A DNA stretch of 64,000 nt from Verrucomicrobiaceae bacterium (GTDB lineage: Bacteria; Verrucomicrobiota; Verrucomicrobiia; Verrucomicrobiales; Verrucomicrobiaceae): positions 62,001 through 126,000 of the forward strand of contig JAEUHM010000043.1 of assembly GCA_016795485.1 (NCBI GenBank), in the 5' to 3' direction. Position 1 is the stretch's first letter. Each line of letters begins with the position of its first letter. Of the stretch, positions 24,902 to 32,927 are shown one piece after another. A program made the position numbers and the translations under genes. The notes under the pieces were generated by a model. It was not told the origin of the DNA. It ran no database searches and saw only the letters and a program-made list of their open reading frames with translations.

Positions 24902-26773
24902 ATGAGCGACTTTGAATACCCCAAGACTTACGATGTGATTGTCTGTGGCGCAGGGCACGCAGGCATCGAAGCCGCTCTTGCGTCTGCTAGGCTCGGTTGC
25001 CAAACTGCTGTTCTCACCCAGAATCTTGATACCATAGGCCAGATGTCGTGTAATCCCGCGATTGGTGGGTTAGCAAAGGGCCACGTCGTGCGGGAGATTG
25101 ATGCGCTCGGCGGGATGATGGGTCGCAATACAGACATGACGGGGATCCAGTTCCGGATGTTGAACGCCAAGAAAGGCCCGAGTGTTCAGGCGCCCCGTGC
25201 TCAATGTGACAAGAAGGCTTATCAATTTCGAGCGAAATGGGTGCTCGAGAACCAGCCCAATCTGGATCTGCACCAAGGCAACACCCAAGAGATTCTCGTT
25301 GAGGACGGAAGGGTGGTTGGCGTGCGAACCAGTCTCGGCGTGCGTTATCGAACCAAGTCCGTAGTGGTCGCCTCTGGCACCTTTATGAGGGGACTCATGC
25401 ACGTGGGTCACCAGAACGCCCCCGGCGGTCGCATGGGAGATACTATTTCAACCCTTTCTGATTCATTGCGGAAACATGGGTTTGAGGTAAGGCGGTTTAA
25501 AACTGGTACCCCATGCCGACTCAATGGACGAAGCATCGATTTGAGCCGTTGCGAGATACAGCCAGGAGACGAGCCACCACCTCGGTTTTCCTTCTTGAGC
25601 GGTAATGTTGAGGACGATGATTTTTGGTTTTCTCTTAACCGATGGAGGCCAAACATGTTCCACGTGGAACAAACTTCATGTTGGACAACCTACACGTCGA
25701 GCGCGACCCACGAGGTGATTCGTGAGAATCTCCACCTCTCATCGATGTATTCTGGCCGGATAGAAGGTGTTGGTCCACGTTACTGTCCTTCTATTGAGGA
25801 TAAAGTGGTTAGGTTTGCGGAGAAAGAACGGCATCAGGTCTTTCTGGAACCAGAGGGCAGGGGAACCAATGAGTTTTACGTCAATGGGGTTTCGACCTCG
25901 CTTCCGTTTGATGTTCAGTATCGGTTCATTCGCTCCATACCCGGTCTTGAAGCAGCTGAAATCATTCGGCCAGGATACGCGGTTGAGTATGACTATTGCC
26001 CACCGACCCAGCTTTACCCGACTCTGGAGACGAGATTGATCTCCGGTCTGTACTTTGCAGGGCAGATTAACGGAACTTCGGGCTATGAAGAGGCGGGTGG
26101 ACAGGGACTAATCGCTGGAGCAAACGCCGCCTTAAAAACTCAATCACGTCCACCGCTCATGCTTGATCGAGCTGAGTCGTACATCGCGGTTATGATTGAC
26201 GACTTAGTCACCAAAGGAACCAGTGAACCCTATCGACTGTTCACGAGTCGGGCAGAGCACCGATTGTTGTTGAGACAGGACAACTGCGACTTGAGGCTCA
26301 CGCCATTAGCTCAACGTGTCGGTTTGGTGGACGAGGCTAGAGCTTGTTTGTTGAAGGATAAGCAAGACAGGCTCGGTGAGGCACTCGATTTTGCCAACTC
26401 CACTGTTTGTGAGGGCATCCGTCTGGAGAAATGGCTCAGACGCCCTGAGAACGAGCCGTGCAACTTGCCGCAAGAGATCAAAACAAAGTTTAGTTCGGAG
26501 ATTTGGTCACTTCTTGCCACGGATTTGAAATACGCTGGCTATATCTCGCGGCAGGAAACCCTTGTGGCGAGAACCGCCAAAATGGAAAACCGGATGCTGC
26601 CTCCTGACCTGGACTACTCCTCCATAAGGGGGCTGAAGAAGGAAGCACAGTTGAGGCTCTCAACAGCCAGACCGGCCACTCTTGGTCAGGCTGCACGACT
26701 CCAAGGGGTGACGCCAGCGGACATCGCACTGTTGACGATTTTGTTGCGAAAAGGCGAGGTAAGCGACGAGTGA
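24902..26773 (+). CDS. mnmG: tRNA uridine 5-carboxymethylaminomethyl modification enzyme MnmG
   Basis: The product is 623 aa, the usual length. The FAD-binding motif GAGHAGIEAALASARLG is at about 15-31, and the family signatures GPSVQAPRAQCDKKAY and SGYEEAGGQGLIAGANAAL are present. The C-terminal helical MnmE/tRNA-binding domain is complete. With MnmE it modifies the wobble uridine (U34) of tRNAs. The gene carries a perfect parS site in its coding sequence at 25656-25671, encoding the segment MFHVEQ. In many bacteria mnmG is the first gene of an mnmE-mnmG-rsmG-parA-parB group near the origin. Here the next gene is instead a phosphatase overlapping by 4 bp, so the parAB genes are not linked in this window. 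Confidence 0.96.
   Translation: MSDFEYPKTYDVIVCGAGHAGIEAALASARLGCQTAVLTQNLDTIGQMSCNPAIGGLAKGHVVREIDALGGMMGRNTDMTGIQFRMLNAKKGPSVQAPRAQCDKKAYQFRAKWVLENQPNLDLHQGNTQEILVEDGRVVGVRTSLGVRYRTKSVVVASGTFMRGLMHVGHQNAPGGRMGDTISTLSDSLRKHGFEVRRFKTGTPCRLNGRSIDLSRCEIQPGDEPPPRFSFLSGNVEDDDFWFSLNRWRPNMFHVEQTSCWTTYTSSATHEVIRENLHLSSMYSGRIEGVGPRYCPSIEDKVVRFAEKERHQVFLEPEGRGTNEFYVNGVSTSLPFDVQYRFIRSIPGLEAAEIIRPGYAVEYDYCPPTQLYPTLETRLISGLYFAGQINGTSGYEEAGGQGLIAGANAALKTQSRPPLMLDRAESYIAVMIDDLVTKGTSEPYRLFTSRAEHRLLLRQDNCDLRLTPLAQRVGLVDEARACLLKDKQDRLGEALDFANSTVCEGIRLEKWLRRPENEPCNLPQEIKTKFSSEIWSLLATDLKYAGYISRQETLVARTAKMENRMLPPDLDYSSIRGLKKEAQLRLSTARPATLGQAARLQGVTPADIALLTILLRKGEVSDE
25656..25671. other. parS site inside mnmG coding sequence
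   Basis: An identical copy of the 16-bp parS palindrome lies within the mnmG reading frame and reads as codons for about Met-Phe-His-Val-Glu-Gln. Its perfect match indicates selection for ParB binding beyond the protein code. Confidence 0.82.
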
Positions 26774-27531
26774 CAAACCTTGAACAAATAAATCGTGAGT
26801 CTCAGGGCACCACTTGGGTAATCGGAGATGTTCATGGCTGCTTCACGGCACTGACTACCCTTGTTGAGAGAGTGGGAATCAGCCCTGGGGATACGATCAT
26901 CACGCTGGGTGATTATGTTGATCGCGGTCCGCAGTCCAGGGATGTCATTGAATGGTTGATAGAGAGGGAACGAACAAGTCGGCTGATCCCATTGATCGGG
27001 AATCACGAAATCATGATGCTTAAGGCCCTTGAAGACTCTATCTCGCAAAAGGCTTGGGAGTCGATGTACGTCGGTGGACATGCCACGCTGGAGTCCTACG
27101 GTAGTGAAGGCAGCCCTGCCAAAATCACACAGATTCCTGACGAGCATTGGGATTTCATGATTCGCCGTCTACGGCGCTATCATGAGAACGAGAAGTTCAT
27201 CTTTGCTCATGCGAGCGTCGACCCATTTGTCGAACTGGAAGCACAGACTGACATTGCGCTTTTGTGGTCAATTTTCGAGCCCCAAGCACTTCATCAGTCT
27301 GGGCGACCGATCATCTGTGGTCACAGCGAACAACGAAGCGGACTTCCCTCAATGTTGGCTCACGGTGTCTGCATCGACACCGGTGCCTTTCGGCCCTCCG
27401 GTTGGCTAACATGCTTGAATATCGAAACGGGTGAGTTTGGTCAGGCGAATCAAAAAGGTGAGTTTCGCACGGATGAGCTGCCGATAGCTCCCAGCCTGCT
27501 GTTTCAGGGTCCTTCTGGCGCAAAGTCGTAG
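26770..27531 (+). CDS. metallophosphatase, serine/threonine protein phosphatase type
   Basis: The product is 253 aa. The three calcineurin-like metal motifs are clear: GDVHG (about 18-22), GDYVDRG (about 47-53) and GNHE (about 79-82), followed by the family's later histidines in FAHASV and CGHSEQ. The family includes the PP1/PrpA-type bacterial serine/threonine phosphatases and ApaH-like enzymes. The exact substrate is not evident. The start is GTG at 26770, overlapping the mnmG stop by 4 bp (GTGA), so it is translationally coupled to mnmG. Its 3' end overlaps the convergent secreted-protein gene by 28 bp. Confidence 0.88.
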   Translation: MTNLEQINRESQGTTWVIGDVHGCFTALTTLVERVGISPGDTIITLGDYVDRGPQSRDVIEWLIERERTSRLIPLIGNHEIMMLKALEDSISQKAWESMYVGGHATLESYGSEGSPAKITQIPDEHWDFMIRRLRRYHENEKFIFAHASVDPFVELEAQTDIALLWSIFEPQALHQSGRPIICGHSEQRSGLPSMLAHGVCIDTGAFRPSGWLTCLNIETGEFGQANQKGEFRTDELPIAPSLLFQGPSGAKS

Positions 27532-28760
27532 GCTCGTCCCGGCTGGTCTCCCGGTTGCTTGATTTCTGCTAGGCGCCCAGATGCATCACGGGAAATGGCG
27601 ATACCGAGCCATTCAGCAGTCAGCTTATCGCCTACCCGTTTCAGTACTAGCCGTGATGGCTTTGGCTTTGAGGCAATGATGTCCTGCACCAACGCGGCAC
27701 TGAAATCGTAAAAGGACAATACTTCCGGATCTTCATTCGAGCGTTCGAGAACGTAGGTTGCAACCGCCTGACCCTGCTTGTCCTTCTCGCCATGAATCAC
27801 TTTGAGAGGAATCTGAACCCGCAACTCCTCACCCTCTTTGTTCCGCTCAATGAACTCGCATGGGGCGTCTAGCCCCCGGAATACGATGGCAAATCTTTTC
27901 CCCACGTCCTTGCTTCTCCACATCCCGTCAAGGTCTTGCCATGCAATCTTTGGCACATGTAGGGTCTTAGCAACACCCAGCCAGGGAACGATCGTGCTCT
28001 CCGAGTCACCTAAGCCGGGAACCACAGCACCGCCATTGCTCTCAACCCAGACCTTGATTCGTGAAAACAGTCGTTTCCACAGATCACTAGACTGATCTGC
28101 CAAAGCACGCTCGTCCGTAGGAGATGGTGCATCGTACGCTCTCAGCGCTGCTCTGGTGTACAGAATGCACCCCTCCATGGGTAAGGCCGAGGCGACGCCT
28201 ACCTTGCGATTGCCCGAGTATGGATTTTTGGCCGGCGTTGCACCACCGACCTGCACAGCTGTCATCAACCACTCGTCACGCTTTACCCCGGTGACCAGCC
28301 AGGCTGATTGACGGTTGTCTATGCCCTGAGTCGATGTCAGCTCCACGACGGCGTTTGAAGGAGACTCGGTCTCCCAATGTTGACGGTCCTCATCTGTGAC
28401 AGGCCCAAACTTAACCCCTTCTCCATCAAGAAACATCGAGAGATTTCGTCTAACAAATGCAAGCAAACCTTGAGGCGTGAGCACTTTGCCTCCAACAGCG
28501 GGAAGTTTTGTCACCACTAGTGCTTGAGACTCAAGCAGGACATCTCCCCGGGCACGCTCCAGCTTCTGAATATGCCAAGAGTCTTGGCCGGGCTCGACTT
28601 TTCGATTTAGCAGTTTGGTCTGAGCGGCCTCGTCTGGCCGATAACTCAGAAGCTCGCCCCAATCCCCGATGTCAACAGCCGAAGCCGACCCGCCTACGAA
28701 TACGAAACATCCCAAAGCTATTGTACAGACACTAATCTGACGAACAAAACAAGATCCCAT
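27504..28760 (-). CDS. exported protein of unknown function
   Basis: The product is 418 aa, with a signal peptide (VCTIALGCFVFVGGSASA). The mature part is rich in beta-strand-like segments and has no recognised domain; it shares general features with verrucomicrobial secreted proteins of unknown role. The start at 28760 is preferred because a GGAG lies 6 bases before it; the ATG at 28772 is an alternative. It is convergent with the phosphatase gene (28-bp overlap) and divergent from the Pur gene across about 175 bp. It could be a periplasmic substrate-binding or structural protein; nothing in the sequence decides. Confidence 0.72.
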   Translation of the reverse strand: MGSCFVRQISVCTIALGCFVFVGGSASAVDIGDWGELLSYRPDEAAQTKLLNRKVEPGQDSWHIQKLERARGDVLLESQALVVTKLPAVGGKVLTPQGLLAFVRRNLSMFLDGEGVKFGPVTDEDRQHWETESPSNAVVELTSTQGIDNRQSAWLVTGVKRDEWLMTAVQVGGATPAKNPYSGNRKVGVASALPMEGCILYTRAALRAYDAPSPTDERALADQSSDLWKRLFSRIKVWVESNGGAVVPGLGDSESTIVPWLGVAKTLHVPKIAWQDLDGMWRSKDVGKRFAIVFRGLDAPCEFIERNKEGEELRVQIPLKVIHGEKDKQGQAVATYVLERSNEDPEVLSFYDFSAALVQDIIASKPKPSRLVLKRVGDKLTAEWLGIAISRDASGRLAEIKQPGDQPGRAYDFAPEGP

Positions 28761-28936
28761 GGCCAACTCCATTCCCCTTAAGTAATCCAGGGAGCAACAT
28801 AAAAATGAAACCGTTACCGTTCACCGACAGCAGGATTGACTTCCCTGCCCAGTTTTCTAGAATCCGTGGCCTAAAATCAAACCAAGCATAACATTTGCCC
28901 GGACGGGCGAGAGAGAAACGAGCAGAGGAAACGGAT

Positions 28937-29176
28937 ATGAGAGACTTTGATCAAGGTGAAGACCGTCGGCAGCACAATGTATTGCACTCTGAGAAAATCG
29001 TTAGTGATCGCAAGATCTTCTTCCTCGATCTCAAGGAGAACGAGCGTGGTCGCTTCATCAAGATAACTGAAGATGTGCGTGGGCGGCGCGACACGATCAT
29101 GCTTCCGATCGAGACGGCACTCGATTTCACCGAGGCGCTTCAGCGCATCCTCGATGCAGAATCGCAAATGGAGTGA
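28937..29176 (+). CDS. bacterial PUR-alpha-like nucleic acid-binding protein (DUF3276)
   Basis: The product is 79 aa from the ATG at 28937, preceded by a good ribosome site (GAGGAAA). The sequence holds one complete PUR repeat: VSDRKIFFLDLKENERGRF followed by IKITEDVRGRRDTIMLP and a C-terminal helix. This matches the bacterial PUR family (Borrelia BpuR, Bacteroidetes DUF3276), which binds single-stranded DNA and RNA as a dimer and can regulate translation or transcription. An upstream GTG/ATG start at 28895 would add 14 basic residues and lacks a ribosome site. A perfect hairpin lies just after the gene (29208-29224). Confidence 0.85.
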   Translation: MRDFDQGEDRRQHNVLHSEKIVSDRKIFFLDLKENERGRFIKITEDVRGRRDTIMLPIETALDFTEALQRILDAESQME

Positions 29177-29207
29177 CCGGCTTCGTCTCGTCAGCGGGCA
29201 CACTAGT

Positions 29208-29224
29208 TCTGTGAGAATCACAGA
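29208..29224. terminator. hairpin TCTGTGA-GAA-TCACAGA after the PUR gene
   Basis: A perfect 7-bp stem with a three-base loop starts 31 bp after the stop codon of the PUR gene. No U-tract follows, so it may be a weak terminator, an mRNA-stabilising hairpin or a protein-binding palindrome. Confidence 0.35.
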
Positions 29225-29331
29225 CCAAAGGTAACGGCTAAACAAGATGCCTTGGCAGAAAGTTTCTTATCGACATTGCGCCTCACCCTGGGCAACTTTC
29301 CATCAGCAAGGCAAAGACATTACCATCTCCT

Positions 29332-29829
29332 ATGGAATCCCACGAAGTTCTAAGAAAGGCCATCGATAAGGCAAGTCCGAAGGAGATCGCTGCTGAACTG
29401 GGCGTCTCGTTATCACTGGTGTACAAATGGTCGCAACCCTCAGACGAGGAAGGTGGCAGTGGAACGACCAACCCGCTTGACCGTGTCGTTGAACTCTTTC
29501 GGCTGACTCAGGACGACTTTATCATTCAGTGGCTCTGTCGCAAATCAGGCGGGTTCTTTGTGAAGAATCCGAACCCTACCAAAGGCAACTTTGACTTGAT
29601 GCCCACCACTCAATCCATCGTGCAGATGTTTGCCGAGTTGCTGTCAGCCATCAGTCGCGCTGCATCTGATCATCAAATCTCAGAAAAAGAGGCATCCGAG
29701 ATCCGGCACGAATGGGATGAACTCAAACGCTTCACTGAGGGCTTTGTTCACTGCTGTGAAAAAGGGGACTTCGCGGGAATGGAACGCATGCAGCATGAAC
29801 TTGAGAAGCGCTGGCCTGCCCACAGATAG
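29332..29829 (+). CDS. helix-turn-helix protein, phage CII-like regulator
   Basis: The product is 165 aa. The N-terminus has a helix-turn-helix (SPKEIAAELGVSLSLVYKWSQ in the first 35 residues, quoted in parts as KEIAAELGVSLSLVYKW), the rest is helical and acidic with a cysteine pair (HCCEKGDF) at the end. It resembles the Phage_CP76/CII-like regulatory family found in chromosomes without a prophage. No integrase, lysis or structural phage gene is nearby, so a chromosomal regulator is more likely. The target is unknown. Its neighbours on the same strand are a lipoprotein and a STAS protein. Confidence 0.72.
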   Translation: MESHEVLRKAIDKASPKEIAAELGVSLSLVYKWSQPSDEEGGSGTTNPLDRVVELFRLTQDDFIIQWLCRKSGGFFVKNPNPTKGNFDLMPTTQSIVQMFAELLSAISRAASDHQISEKEASEIRHEWDELKRFTEGFVHCCEKGDFAGMERMQHELEKRWPAHR

Positions 29830-29922
29830 ATTTGCTCACTGAGCAGCAGTCAAAAGATGTGCTGAAGGAGTCACTTCAACTGATTGACATCCCGGCTTCT
29901 GTTCTGATAGTGCAAGAATACC

Positions 29923-30414
29923 ATGATCCAGTCGGCGCGACTCTTTTCCACTCTCGGATGCTTGGCCATCGTACTGATGACGGCCACTTCCTGCACATCC
30001 ACCATCCGCGGAAATGGCGGTGCAGTTAAGAAGGTCAAAACCTACCATTTGCAGCCAAATCAAAGGGTTCAGGGCAATGATCCCGCAGTTAACTTTGAGC
30101 GCTCCTATTATCTTCATGGCGCTGTCACGATGGCAGAGCAGATGGAGCGTGCGGGGCAGTATTACACCTTCTTTTGGAAGGTCGATGATCGCAGCCAGCC
30201 GGTGACTTTGCGTTTTGAGTACCGTCAGCAGAAGACTGGATTGACCACCAAGATCAAAGAAGAACAGGTCAGCGACATAAGCCGTACCAACATCGCGCGC
30301 TTCAATGTCACGGGGCCAGAGTATCAGGCGGATGGTCCTGTCACCTCCTGGCGGCTGATCGTTCTCCGCGGCAAAGAAGAGCTAGTTCAAGCTAACTCTT
30401 ACCTGTGGAAGTGA
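29923..30414 (+). CDS. lipoprotein, unknown function
   Basis: The product is 163 aa with a lipobox at the end of the signal sequence (ATSC, Cys24). The mature part looks like an immunoglobulin-like beta-sandwich: YYTFFWKVDDRSQPVTLRFEYRQ and SWRLIVLRGKEELVQ. It would be anchored to a membrane from the periplasmic side. No family name is certain. It stands between the HTH gene and the STAS gene on the same strand; the 25-bp spacing to the STAS gene suggests a shared transcript. Confidence 0.75.
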   Translation: MIQSARLFSTLGCLAIVLMTATSCTSTIRGNGGAVKKVKTYHLQPNQRVQGNDPAVNFERSYYLHGAVTMAEQMERAGQYYTFFWKVDDRSQPVTLRFEYRQQKTGLTTKIKEEQVSDISRTNIARFNVTGPEYQADGPVTSWRLIVLRGKEELVQANSYLWK

Positions 30415-30439
30415 ACGCTGAACATCACAGGAGGGGAGC

Positions 30440-30967
30440 ATGACAACACCGGCGGCAGTCCTGGTTGGAAAGATTGGAAGCCTGTTTTGGCTTCGTGTGG
30501 AGGGAAAGGGCTGTTTTCAGAACAGTGTGCATCTCAAGCAGGCCATTAAGTCGGTGCTTGAGCGTGGGATGCGCAGTTTTGCGGTCGATCTTGAGCGCTG
30601 CCCCACCATGGATTCTACGTTTCTGGGCACCCTTACTGGAGTTGCGCTGGAACTCAAACAAGTGGGTGGTGGAACGCTTACCGTGATCAACGCCAACGCA
30701 CGCAATCAGCAGTTGCTCAACAGCCTTGGTCTCAACCATATCTTGGAAGTCGATACAGCAGGTGAGGCGTGGAAAGAAGAGCGTAGGATGGCGGCCGCTG
30801 CTTTGGCAGAGTGTGAGCAAGCAGCCAGTCTTTGCAAATCACAGCAGGCAGAGCATGTCCTGGAAGCTCATCAGGCGTTGACGCGGGCTAACGCCGAAAA
30901 TGAGTGCCGCTTCCGTGACGTGATTGAGTTTCTCGAAAAGGAAGTGGCCCAGCGGACTGCGAGCTAG
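30440..30967 (+). CDS. STAS-domain protein (anti-sigma factor antagonist-like)
   Basis: The product is 175 aa. Residues 5-105 form a STAS domain with the phosphoacceptor-like DST (Asp58-Ser59-Thr60) in CPTMDSTFLGTL, where SpoIIAA-type antagonists have a phosphorylated serine. A helical coiled tail (about 115-170) follows. Such proteins switch partner kinases or sigma factors by phosphorylation. The ATG at 30440 follows an ideal ribosome site (AGGAGGGG), which is rare in this window and suggests strong translation. No partner kinase or sigma factor gene is adjacent. Confidence 0.85.
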   Translation: MTTPAAVLVGKIGSLFWLRVEGKGCFQNSVHLKQAIKSVLERGMRSFAVDLERCPTMDSTFLGTLTGVALELKQVGGGTLTVINANARNQQLLNSLGLNHILEVDTAGEAWKEERRMAAAALAECEQAASLCKSQQAEHVLEAHQALTRANAENECRFRDVIEFLEKEVAQRTAS

Positions 30968-31045
30968 CGATCTTCCGCAGACTAAGCTTCTTGTCAGACG
31001 CTTGTTCTTGCAGAACTGAAGGATAAGTGTTTTGACTTGGGCGTA

Positions 31046-32584
31046 ATGGTTACGCGCACATACTCTGCGGCCCTCGTCGGTGTCGATGCAGTCGAAATCG
31101 AAGTCGAATCGCATGACGGTTTTGGCAATGGACCGAAGATCGTTGTTGTTGGCCTCCCGGACACGGCGGTTAAAGAGAGCCGCGAGCGAGTGATGGCGGC
31201 TCTCATCAGCAACGGGTTTCAACCCCACAGCGGTGTGACCACCGTCAACCTTGCTCCAGCAGACATCAAAAAAGAAGGCCCCTCATTTGACCTTCCCATT
31301 GCAATCTCTCTGCTCGCCCGGAAGCAAAACTTCGGAGAGGATCGCCTTGCGGAGATTTGTATGGTGGGGGAGTTAGCACTTAACGGTGAGTTGCGGCCAA
31401 TCAGAGGCCTTCTTGCTATCGCCCAGGCGGCTAAAGCCGCTGGCCGAAAGCAGTTGATCGTTCCCAAGCGTGTGGCGGCCGAAGCAAGTGTGATCCAGGA
31501 CCTCGAAATCATCGGAGCAGAGAACCTTCGAGATGTTGTCGCTCACTTGAACTGCGAAAAAATCATTCCTCCCGAACCGTGTCGAGCTGCTGAGTTCTTC
31601 TCCAACGCTCCCAACTACGGAGTCGACTTCGTTGACGTCAAAGGGCAGGTTCAGGCAAAAAGAGCGATCGAAGTCGCTGTCTCAGGAGGCCACAATCTAC
31701 TCATGATTGGCCCACCGGGCACGGGCAAGAGCATGCTCGCCAAGCGCATCCCAACAATCATTCCCGGAATGAATGAGGACGAAGCTGTCGAGACGACGAA
31801 GATTCACAGCGCGGGTGGGCTACTTGGAGAGTCCGTGGCGTTCATCGCGACACGGCCGTTCCGATCTCCCCATCACACCATCAGTGACGCCGGGCTTCTT
31901 GGTGGTGGCAGCAATCCAGGTCCCGGAGAGGTCAGCTTGGCCCACAATGGAGTTCTTTTTCTCGATGAGTTGCCCGAGTTCCGCCGCAGCACGTTGGAAG
32001 TGCTCCGCCAACCTCTCGAAGATCATAAAGTCACCATTTCGCGCGCTGCCGGCAGCCTCACATTTCCTGCGCAATTCATGCTCGTCGCTGCTATGAACCC
32101 GTGTCCTTGTGGCTACTTTGGAGACGTGAAGCGAGAATGTCGCTGTGGGCCAAATGTCATTCAAAAGTATCGCCAGCGCATCAGTGGGCCGCTTTTGGAT
32201 CGCATCGACCTCCATGTGGAAGTGCCCTTGGTAGAGTATAAAGACCTCGCGTCCAAAGAGAGCGGAGAGTCTTCTGCGATGATTCGAGCCAGAGTAGAAG
32301 CTTGTCGACTGGTGCAAGCCGAGCGATTCAAAAAGGAGAAGGGCGTGCACTCCAATAGCGCAATGACTCCACGACTGATCAAAAAGCATTGTGAACTCGA
32401 TGCTGAGAGCTCCGGCTACCTCGCTCATGCCATGGGAGAAATGAACTTCAGTGCCCGAGCGCATGATCGAATAGTCAAAGTGGCTCGGACTCACGCGGAC
32501 TTGGCTGGGCGTGAGAAAATCGTCGCGGATGACATCCTCCAATCCATCGGCTATCGCACCCTCGATCGCACGTTGTGGGTGTAG
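31046..32584 (+). CDS. comM: YifB family Mg-chelatase-like AAA+ ATPase (ComM)
   Basis: The product is 512 aa. The N-terminal Lon-like/ChlI_C domain leads into an AAA+ core with Walker A (GPPGTGKSMLAKR, about residue 216), Walker B-like LFLDELPEFRR and the downstream sensor loops, then a C-terminal Mg-chelatase domain. ComM is a hexameric helicase that promotes branch migration during natural transformation. The ATG at 31046 gives the family N-terminus MVTRTYSAALVG; a TTG nine bases upstream is possible. The gene ends at the border of a 343-bp region with DnaA-box-like sites. Confidence 0.93.
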   Translation: MVTRTYSAALVGVDAVEIEVESHDGFGNGPKIVVVGLPDTAVKESRERVMAALISNGFQPHSGVTTVNLAPADIKKEGPSFDLPIAISLLARKQNFGEDRLAEICMVGELALNGELRPIRGLLAIAQAAKAAGRKQLIVPKRVAAEASVIQDLEIIGAENLRDVVAHLNCEKIIPPEPCRAAEFFSNAPNYGVDFVDVKGQVQAKRAIEVAVSGGHNLLMIGPPGTGKSMLAKRIPTIIPGMNEDEAVETTKIHSAGGLLGESVAFIATRPFRSPHHTISDAGLLGGGSNPGPGEVSLAHNGVLFLDELPEFRRSTLEVLRQPLEDHKVTISRAAGSLTFPAQFMLVAAMNPCPCGYFGDVKRECRCGPNVIQKYRQRISGPLLDRIDLHVEVPLVEYKDLASKESGESSAMIRARVEACRLVQAERFKKEKGVHSNSAMTPRLIKKHCELDAESSGYLAHAMGEMNFSARAHDRIVKVARTHADLAGREKIVADDILQSIGYRTLDRTLWV

Positions 32585-32927
32585 AACATCGGATCTGAGT
32601 GTGTGAAAAAGCCAAGGGTCGCCGGAGCACCATTCCACGAGGCGTTCCACACTTCCTCACAGGTTATTCACAAGATGTGCGGATGTGGAACGGCTGTGTT
32701 GCGGTAAGTTGTTCACAAAGCCCGAGTATACAGTGGAACGGGCCTAAATACTCGTTCTCTTCGCCCTGCAACCGTTGATTTATCAGGGTTCTGGACACCG
32801 CGTTAGCGAACTGCTTCTGCATCCATGCTGATCTTAGTGTCACGGAAAACACGTCAGTATGTGACGGAGCTGTTACGATGCCCACCCCCAAGGCGTCTAC
32901 GGGTTTGAAGTTGTTAACACCCCCTCA
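32585..32927. other. gene-free 343-bp region with DnaA-box-like cluster
   Basis: No convincing gene lies in this gap between two convergent genes. It holds TTATTCACA (32664-32672), TTGTTCACA (32709-32717) and TTTTTCACA on the reverse strand (32602-32610); the first and third fit the relaxed DnaA-box pattern TTWTNCACA, the second differs at one base. A pair CGTTCCACA (32643-32651) and TGTGGAACG (32684-32692) forms an inverted repeat around the first box. No long AT-rich unwinding stretch is obvious. Confidence 0.45.

Noticed and set aside
29332-29829. Possible prophage remnant because of the CII-like regulator
   Set aside because: No integrase, structural or lysis gene, and no attachment repeats were seen nearby.
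29832-30029. Short plus-strand frame before the lipoprotein
   Set aside because: It overlaps the lipoprotein signal sequence in another frame and shows no domain or ribosome site.
31820-32650. Minus-strand 276-aa frame
   Set aside because: Antisense shadow of YifB/ComM, which has intact AAA+ motifs.
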